From contig NZ_JBHSAP010000015.1 in assembly GCF_042650125.1 (NCBI RefSeq), positions 434,001 through 498,000 on the forward strand: 64,000 nt of DNA. Reading direction: 5' to 3'. Shown here in pieces: positions 58,848 to 64,000 of this stretch (position 1 is its first letter; each line of letters opens with the position of its first letter). This DNA is from Salinithrix halophila (GTDB lineage Bacteria > Bacillota > Bacilli > Thermoactinomycetales > DSM-45169). The position numbers and the translations under genes were made by a program. The notes under the pieces were generated by a model, which saw nothing but the letters and a program-made list of their open reading frames with translations, was not told the origin of the DNA and did no database searches.

Positions 58848-60242
58848 ATGCAGGAGAAACAGGCAGAGCAATCAAATAATCCGTTCCGAAAGTTCTCTTT
58901 CCTTCGCTTACGCTTTGAGCGATGGCTTACGGTCGGCACAATTTTTCTCCTTTTATGTGCCGGATTGTTCTGGGTCGTTTGGAGCTGGGAAGGGGACGAA
59001 ACACCGGAAGTGCTTCAGGAGGCGGTCTTTTCCGAAGTTGTACCTTATCTTTATGAAAATGACCGGTTTTATTTCAGGGGAAAGACAGGAGGAAGGCGAG
59101 GGAACTTTGTCTTCGATTTGAAGAAAGGGCGTCTGCAGAAGGAAGATTGGACCCGTCATTATGGTGATAATCATCATAGTTATCATTTAGGGAAAAACAG
59201 ACGGCTGTTTGTGAATAACACAGGTAATTCCCCATCCATCTTTCTTGATTCCGGATCGGGAAGGCGTCCCCTCCTTGTTTCTCTTCCCTTGGTACAGCAA
59301 CCTCTCTCCATCTCCCCCCAGGGAGATGCCTTTGTCTATGTCGATAGCGGGAAAAATGCTCTCAATCTTCAGTTGTATCAACTGGATAAAGGACGTTCTT
59401 TGCTTTTGGAAAAGGGGATTGCGGATAAAGAGGCTCAGAATATTCAGATTGACTGGTCCCCGAACGGTCGTTACCTACTCGCAGATGGTTGCAGGATCTA
59501 TCGGGTATCAGACGGAAGAATGATACGCCGGCTATCGGGCGGTTCCGCTGTGTGGTCTCCAAAAGGGAAAGTTCTCGCTTACATCTCTCAGAGCCAGTCT
59601 GTCCCTTTGAAAAAAGGAGCCAAAGGGCCTGTTCTCCAGGGCAAAGAAATGCGCCTTTGGAATGTGGAAACCAGCCGGGGGCGCACCCTTTACCGAGCGG
59701 GAGATAAAGAATGGATTCTACAGCGGGCGGTCTGGGATCCCAACGGGCGTTATCTGACATTCCCAACCGGCAGGCAGGAAAACGAAAAGATTTATTATGA
59801 ACAGGTCCACGTGATGGACGGGAAGATGTTTCATTATATCGAGGGGGAACAAAACCTGTTGCCCACGCGGCTCGAGAACCTTAGACTAAGTGAAGATGGA
59901 AACTATCTTTCTTATGCCGTGAATGGAATACTGAAGTTAATCAATCTTCAGACCCAGGAATCCCGTTCATATGACGTGTATCCCCAGGAGAAGAAGAACC
60001 GAAGCGAATACGTCCGGTACGATCCCGGCGGAGTTTGGTTAGGGCAGACCCATGAAATCTTATATGTGGGGGAGGGGATGGAAGAGAAAGAAATATACCA
60101 CACATCGGCAGAGGTGTTGGGATTCTACCTTTCTTCCCAGCGAGATAAGTTGCTGGTGATGGAAGAGACGGAGAAAGGCCTAAAGCTACGGTTAGTGGCC
60201 CTTCCTAGAGATAAAAAAACCGCCCGAATCCAACCAGATTGA
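58848..60242 (+). CDS. membrane-anchored protein with a TolB/WD40-like beta-propeller
   Basis: 464 residues from ATG 58848. A short cytoplasmic N-terminus and one helix (WLTVGTIFLLLCAGLFWVVW), then an external domain made of repeated strand units. Examples are PLSISPQGDAFVYVDSGKNA, IDWSPNGRYLLADGC, SAVWSPKGKVLAYISQ, AVWDPNGRYLTFP and LRLSEDGNYLSYAV, the pattern of TolB/WD40 propeller blades (five or six visible). Function unknown. Immediately upstream of mutY (21 bp), likely the same transcript. Confidence 0.72.
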   Translation: MQEKQAEQSNNPFRKFSFLRLRFERWLTVGTIFLLLCAGLFWVVWSWEGDETPEVLQEAVFSEVVPYLYENDRFYFRGKTGGRRGNFVFDLKKGRLQKEDWTRHYGDNHHSYHLGKNRRLFVNNTGNSPSIFLDSGSGRRPLLVSLPLVQQPLSISPQGDAFVYVDSGKNALNLQLYQLDKGRSLLLEKGIADKEAQNIQIDWSPNGRYLLADGCRIYRVSDGRMIRRLSGGSAVWSPKGKVLAYISQSQSVPLKKGAKGPVLQGKEMRLWNVETSRGRTLYRAGDKEWILQRAVWDPNGRYLTFPTGRQENEKIYYEQVHVMDGKMFHYIEGEQNLLPTRLENLRLSEDGNYLSYAVNGILKLINLQTQESRSYDVYPQEKKNRSEYVRYDPGGVWLGQTHEILYVGEGMEEKEIYHTSAEVLGFYLSSQRDKLLVMEETEKGLKLRLVALPRDKKTARIQPD

Positions 60243-60263
60243 AACCACAAAGGAGGCGGAGTG

Positions 60264-61403
60264 TTGAGCCGTAAGAGACAGGATCCCGTTCCAGTGCCTA
60301 ACCAGAAATGGGTTGCTTCTGTGCGGGATAAGCTGTTGGCCTGGTATGATGAGAATCGCCGAGACCTCCCTTGGCGGAAAAATAAAGACCCCTACCGGAT
60401 TTGGGTCTCGGAGATCATGCTTCAGCAGACCCGTGTGGATACGGTTATCCCGTATTACGAACGATTCATGGACGCCTTCCCCACCCTGAAGGCGTTGGCA
60501 GAAGCGGAAGAGGAACAGGTGATCAAAGCGTGGGAAGGCCTTGGTTACTATTCCCGCGCCCGCAATCTACATACCGCAGTCAAGGAAGTGGCCGCTTCCT
60601 ATGGAGGAAAGGTGCCTTCTGACCCAGAGGCGGTCTCCCAGTTAAAGGGGGTGGGTGCGTACACTGCTGGTGCTATTCTCTCCATCGCTTTTGATAGGCG
60701 AGTGCCCGCCGTGGACGGCAATGTCATGCGCGTTTTTTCCCGCTGGTTTGCCATGCAGGATGATGTGGCCAAGCTTTCCACCCGGAAGAAATTTGAGGAA
60801 TTAGCCCTCCATGTAATTCCGGAGGGACGGGCGGGGGATTTCAACCAGGCGCTGATGGAGTTGGGAGCGCTCATTTGTACACCGACAAGCCCTTCCTGTG
60901 ACACCTGTCCCGTTCGGGAAGAATGTCGTGCACGGGAATGGGGTGTCCAGGCAGAACTTCCGGTAAAGAAAAAAGCGAAACCCCCCGTCCCGTTGCAGGT
61001 GATTTTTGGATGGATTCGCCAGGGAGACAAGGTCTTGCTCCAACGTCGTCCGAATGAAGGGCTTCTGGCAGGAATGTGGGGGTTACCCACCGTAGAAGCC
61101 GGCAAAGGGGAGGTCGCGCCCGGTGAGTTCCTGCGGGAGGAACTGTGCAGGAAGGGGATTTCCATTGAGCTGGGTTCTGTGTTGGGAGAGCTGGAGCATG
61201 TGTTCAGCCATCGCCGCTGGCAGGTGACGTTGGTGGAAGGTAAGATCAAGGAGCAGGCTGACGGGAATCTCCCAGAGGGCTGGTACTGGGCCAGTGAAGA
61301 GGAACAAGAAGCCCTGGCTTTTCCCAATGTCTATCGGAAAGCCTTCGCGATGGTACGGGAACGGAAGAATGATTCCCAGGGTATTCAGGGTCGTCTTTTT
61401 TGA
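60264..61403 (+). CDS. mutY: A/G-specific adenine glycosylase MutY
   Basis: 379 residues. Removes A mispaired with 8-oxoG. Catalytic Glu in VSEIMLQQTRVDTV, HhH LKGVGAYTAGAILSIAF, catalytic Asp in VPAVDGNVMRV, [4Fe-4S] ligands in CTPTSPSCDTCPVREEC (C-x6-C-x2-C-x5-C), and a NUDIX-like 8-oxoG recognition domain at about 245-365. TTG start at 60264, 7 nt after AAAGGAGG; the GTG at 60261 is too close. Confidence 0.95.
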   Translation: MSRKRQDPVPVPNQKWVASVRDKLLAWYDENRRDLPWRKNKDPYRIWVSEIMLQQTRVDTVIPYYERFMDAFPTLKALAEAEEEQVIKAWEGLGYYSRARNLHTAVKEVAASYGGKVPSDPEAVSQLKGVGAYTAGAILSIAFDRRVPAVDGNVMRVFSRWFAMQDDVAKLSTRKKFEELALHVIPEGRAGDFNQALMELGALICTPTSPSCDTCPVREECRAREWGVQAELPVKKKAKPPVPLQVIFGWIRQGDKVLLQRRPNEGLLAGMWGLPTVEAGKGEVAPGEFLREELCRKGISIELGSVLGELEHVFSHRRWQVTLVEGKIKEQADGNLPEGWYWASEEEQEALAFPNVYRKAFAMVRERKNDSQGIQGRLF

Positions 61404-61490
61404 GGAGAATCGGGTTTGGAGTAGGAAGGAAGATAAGGGGAACCCTTACCGGACAATCTGTCCGGCAAGGCCGGAGGGAGAGAAGAACCC

Positions 61491-62738
61491 GTGGAAGAGA
61501 AGAAACATCCATCCTCCGAAGAAGAAAAGGAACAAACACATCGTTCCGGGGAGGAATTTAGCCGGGAGGAAGAGCCAAAACAGGCGGAGATGGAAGCAGA
61601 GCCGGACAGCGGTAAACAGGATAACCTTCTGAAGGAAGGAATCAGTTCAGGGAAGCTCGGGCAGGCGGGAGATAAGCTGATTCCATTCTTCCAACGAATT
61701 CCCCTGGTCAACCGGATTCCTTTCGACCGTGTAGGGGCAAAGCGGATAGCTGTTGGAACGTTGGTAACCCTGGCGGGCCTTACAACCATTCTCACCTTAT
61801 GGGTGGCGTATGCATTGTCCGAGGAGATCGATGCTGCATCAAAGCTGGAACAGAAAGCGGTTAAATCCGTCGACACGAAACCAGCGCCACAGGAGATCAC
61901 CCTGGTTCACGGGGAGCATGAATGGAAGACGGATTTGCGAAAGATGGGTTACAACGGGAAAGACCCTTCCACTCTCGATCGTGCAAAGTGGAAAGCGTGG
62001 GTGAAACAAGTGAAGAAAGAGGTGGACGATCCAGCGCAAAACGCCCGTACAGCCCGGTTCGGCGGAAAGATACGCCCAGAACGGATGGGGTGGCTGCTGG
62101 ATGAGAAAGAAATGGAGAAGTGGGCGGACAGGATTGATAAAAAAGTGAACCGAATTCATTATATTCCTCTCGTTTCCGACGCCCCGACAGTCACAACAGA
62201 GGATTTGAAGCGGGTAAATGGTCAACACATCGGCCATTACACGACTTATTTTAATCCGGGCAACACGAACCGTACGACGAATCTCCGGCTGTCAAGCCAA
62301 GCGATTCATAACCGAGTGGTCAATCCCGGTGAAGTGTTCTCCTTTAACAAAACCGTTGGGGAACGAACCGCCGCCCGGGGGTACAAGTCAGCCATCATTA
62401 TTGTCAAAGGAGAATACAGTGAAGGGTTAGGAGGCGGGATCTGCCAGACCTCCTCCACATTATTCAACAGCGTGGATAATGCGGGGCTGGCCATTACCGC
62501 CCGTTTCTCCCACAGTAAAGAAGTCACCTATGTTCCGAAAAGACGGGACGCCACCGTAGCCTGGCATGGGCCGGACTTCCGCTTCCGCAACAACCTGAGG
62601 AAACCAGTTCTGATCCGAACCTCTATCGGCGGAGGAACTCTTAGTGTCGATCTTTACACCGTTCCGGGGACGTACCATCATCCTCGCGCAGTGCAGGCTG
62701 CACCCAGGAAGGTAGAGGACATGGTGTTACCTCAATGA
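61491..62738 (+). CDS. VanW family protein
   Basis: 415 residues. A long Glu/Lys-rich cytoplasmic N-terminus (residues 1-80), one helix (IAVGTLVTLAGLTTILTLWV), an external peptidoglycan-binding-4-like region, then the VanW domain at about 265-385: NPGEVFSFNKTVGERTAARG and GEYSEGLGGGICQTSSTLFN are its hallmarks. Named from glycopeptide-resistance clusters but common in Bacillota outside resistance operons; exact role unknown. GTG start with GGAGGGAGAAG upstream. Confidence 0.9.
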   Translation: MEEKKHPSSEEEKEQTHRSGEEFSREEEPKQAEMEAEPDSGKQDNLLKEGISSGKLGQAGDKLIPFFQRIPLVNRIPFDRVGAKRIAVGTLVTLAGLTTILTLWVAYALSEEIDAASKLEQKAVKSVDTKPAPQEITLVHGEHEWKTDLRKMGYNGKDPSTLDRAKWKAWVKQVKKEVDDPAQNARTARFGGKIRPERMGWLLDEKEMEKWADRIDKKVNRIHYIPLVSDAPTVTTEDLKRVNGQHIGHYTTYFNPGNTNRTTNLRLSSQAIHNRVVNPGEVFSFNKTVGERTAARGYKSAIIIVKGEYSEGLGGGICQTSSTLFNSVDNAGLAITARFSHSKEVTYVPKRRDATVAWHGPDFRFRNNLRKPVLIRTSIGGGTLSVDLYTVPGTYHHPRAVQAAPRKVEDMVLPQ

Positions 62739-62739
62739 G

Positions 62740-62770
62740 AAAAAGCCGCCTTTCATGGCGGTCTTTTTTG
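62740..62770 (+). terminator. Rho-independent terminator after VanW
   Basis: AAGCCGCC and GGCGGTCTTTTTT arms around TTTCAT. Confidence 0.78.
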
Positions 62771-62796
62771 TGTAGTAGGAGATAGCTATGATTCCC

Positions 62797-64000
62797 TCAA
62801 CAGTCCGCTTTTTCTTCTTTCTCCACCGAGACTGCTGTGGAGAAGAAGACGGCCCCTCCGCCGAGATCGGCTTCCCGATCCGGTGTGAGGCGGTTAATCC
62901 CTCCATGACCGTCGAGGTGGTTGTCCCGCCACCAGAGGCCGGTGGAGACAACCACCCCTGGCAGGACATCTTCTGTCACCCGGGCGGTAAGGAGGCAACT
63001 TCCCCGTTCGTTTTTGACACGGACTGGGTTTTCATCCTCGATCCCGAGAGCAGCGGCATCATAGGGATGAATTTCCAGGAGCGGTTGACCTTCCATCCGG
63101 CGCAATGGAGGGAGATTGCCCATACTGGTGTTGAGGAATTGATGGTTGGGAGGGGAGATCAGCATGAACGGGTGGGCAGCATCAAGGGGATCAGTGGCAT
63201 CTTTCCCTTCCGGCAGAGGCTGATAGGAGGGGAGCGGATCCAGTCCCGCCCGCTTCATCCGTTCGCTGTAAAGAGCGATTTTTTCACCAGGATGAGCAAG
63301 CCGTTCCGGGAAGAGGGGGGAGCTGGACAGATCTACTTTGGCGATTCCCTTCTCCATCAGATCATCGACATCTATCCCCTGTAGACAGGGATTATCCGGA
63401 TGGGTCAAGGCTTGACGGATGATTTCCTCCGGCTCATCAGAAAAGCATGGATCAGTAAACCCCATCCGTTCTGCCAGGGTGCGGAAGAGTCGGTAGTTGG
63501 ACCAGGCTTCTCCTGGGGGCTGGATGATAGGGCGGGCTACCTGAACGTAGAGATGCCAGTAGGACTTGTAGAGGTCCAAGTTTTCAAAGTGGCTAGTGGC
63601 TGGTAGTACCAAGTCTGCGTAACGGGCCGTATCCGTCAGAAAGAGCTCGTGGACGACTGTGAATAGATCCTCTCGCAACAGCCCACGGATCACTTTCTCT
63701 TGTGAGGGAGCGACTGCCGCCGGATTGGTTGTATAGACGAACAGGCATGTGACTGGAGGAGTCGCATCGAGGAGTACGTCACCGAGATGGATCATGTTGA
63801 CGGATCGAACCGAAGGATCCGGAAGCAGGTCAGGCCTCTCTAGACGCTCTTTGTTGACAGCAGAGAGCCCGTTCTCCTTTAATGCACCTCCTCCCCGATA
63901 TTTCCATTGACCGGTAAGGGCCGGTAAACAGGCCAAGGTTCGAACGGTCATACCCCCGTTATCATGATGCTGAAGGCCGTTGCCAATCCGGATCAGGGAA
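62797..64000 (-). CDS. molybdopterin-dependent oxidoreductase, C-terminal part (5' end outside window)
   Basis: About 400 C-terminal residues; the frame stays open through the right edge (IRIGNGLQHHDNGG before MTVRTLACLPALTGQW). Features of the DMSO-reductase/FdhA-like superfamily: TNPAAVAPSQEKVIRGL, TDTARYADLVLPATSHFEN, and the C-terminal molydopterin-binding domain (NHQFLNTSMGNLPPLRR, IHPYDAAALGIEDENPVRVK, TGLWWRDNHLDGHGGIN). The N-terminal Fe-S and cofactor domains lie beyond 64000, so the substrate cannot be assigned. Confidence 0.9.
   Translation of the reverse strand, partial: SLIRIGNGLQHHDNGGMTVRTLACLPALTGQWKYRGGGALKENGLSAVNKERLERPDLLPDPSVRSVNMIHLGDVLLDATPPVTCLFVYTTNPAAVAPSQEKVIRGLLREDLFTVVHELFLTDTARYADLVLPATSHFENLDLYKSYWHLYVQVARPIIQPPGEAWSNYRLFRTLAERMGFTDPCFSDEPEEIIRQALTHPDNPCLQGIDVDDLMEKGIAKVDLSSSPLFPERLAHPGEKIALYSERMKRAGLDPLPSYQPLPEGKDATDPLDAAHPFMLISPPNHQFLNTSMGNLPPLRRMEGQPLLEIHPYDAAALGIEDENPVRVKNERGSCLLTARVTEDVLPGVVVSTGLWWRDNHLDGHGGINRLTPDREADLGGGAVFFSTAVSVEKEEKADC

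Noticed and set aside
1..64000. CRISPR arrays, prophage, rRNA operons, tRNA genes
   Set aside because: No regularly spaced direct repeats, phage structural genes or conserved rRNA/tRNA sequences were seen on either strand.

Overview
The window reads as a chromosomal segment of a Gram-positive, spore-former-type Bacillota, most likely a member of the Bacillales close to Thermoactinomycetaceae (inference). Supporting points: strong AGGAGG ribosome sites, frequent TTG/GTG starts, Rho-independent terminators, a fadN-fadA-fadE operon with a Bacillus-type FadR operator, the gatC-gatA-gatB ... dgkB ... rlmCD gene order known from Bacillus, YwbE, an IDEAL-domain protein and canonical Fur boxes. No rRNA, tRNA, CRISPR array or prophage was seen. 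One IS200/IS605-type TnpB element is present.

Layout. 1-0.9 kb: small unknown gene, decayed EamA-transporter remnant, 7Fe ferredoxin. 0.9-6.6 kb: fatty acid beta-oxidation operon fadNAE behind a FadR box. 6.7-10.4 kb: TM2 protein, membrane protein, SDR, proline dehydrogenase. 10.7-14.2 kb: HTTM-DCC fusion with a DUF5819 partner, divergent from a secreted SGNH hydrolase whose upstream region carries 11-bp-phased TTAAC/GTAACC repeats resembling PhoP boxes. 14.4-25.1 kb: gatCAB, dgkB and rlmCD, interspersed with small unknown proteins, a lipoprotein, an FHA-winged-helix regulator and a subclass B1 metallo-beta-lactamase. 25.1-33.3 kb: the most interesting block. A PdtaS/EutW-type sensor kinase and an ANTAR response regulator are followed by a gamma-glutamyl hydrolase, an aldehyde dehydrogenase, a glutamine-synthetase-like ligase, an SDR and an ethanolamine-type APC permease. 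Two leader RNAs, one before the kinase and one between the ANTAR gene and the catabolic genes, share a motif plus a GGC-N6-GCC hairpin that overlaps an intrinsic terminator. I read this as an EutVW-like antitermination circuit controlling a gamma-glutamylation route for ethanolamine or a similar amino alcohol.

33.3-42.6 kb: AT-rich orphan membrane protein, ABC-F ATPase, YwbE, acyltransferase, IDEAL protein, GAF-LuxR regulator, orphan tnpB, and a DUF6230/DUF6114-type exported-protein cluster whose third protein ends in an HPr-like domain without the active histidine. 42.6-47.7 kb: Fur-controlled ferric-siderophore uptake (FhuF-like reductase, ATPase, two permeases, divergent binding lipoprotein). 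47.8-54.7 kb: MGDG-synthase/UgtP-like glycosyltransferase, O-antigen-ligase-like protein, YfbR nucleotidase, ABC exporter pair, secreted sphingomyelinase C. 55-64 kb: LysM-3D cell-wall protein, AlkA-like glycosylase, small proteins, MscS channel, a membrane-anchored propeller-like protein, MutY, VanW, and the 3' part of a molybdopterin oxidoreductase that runs off the right edge.
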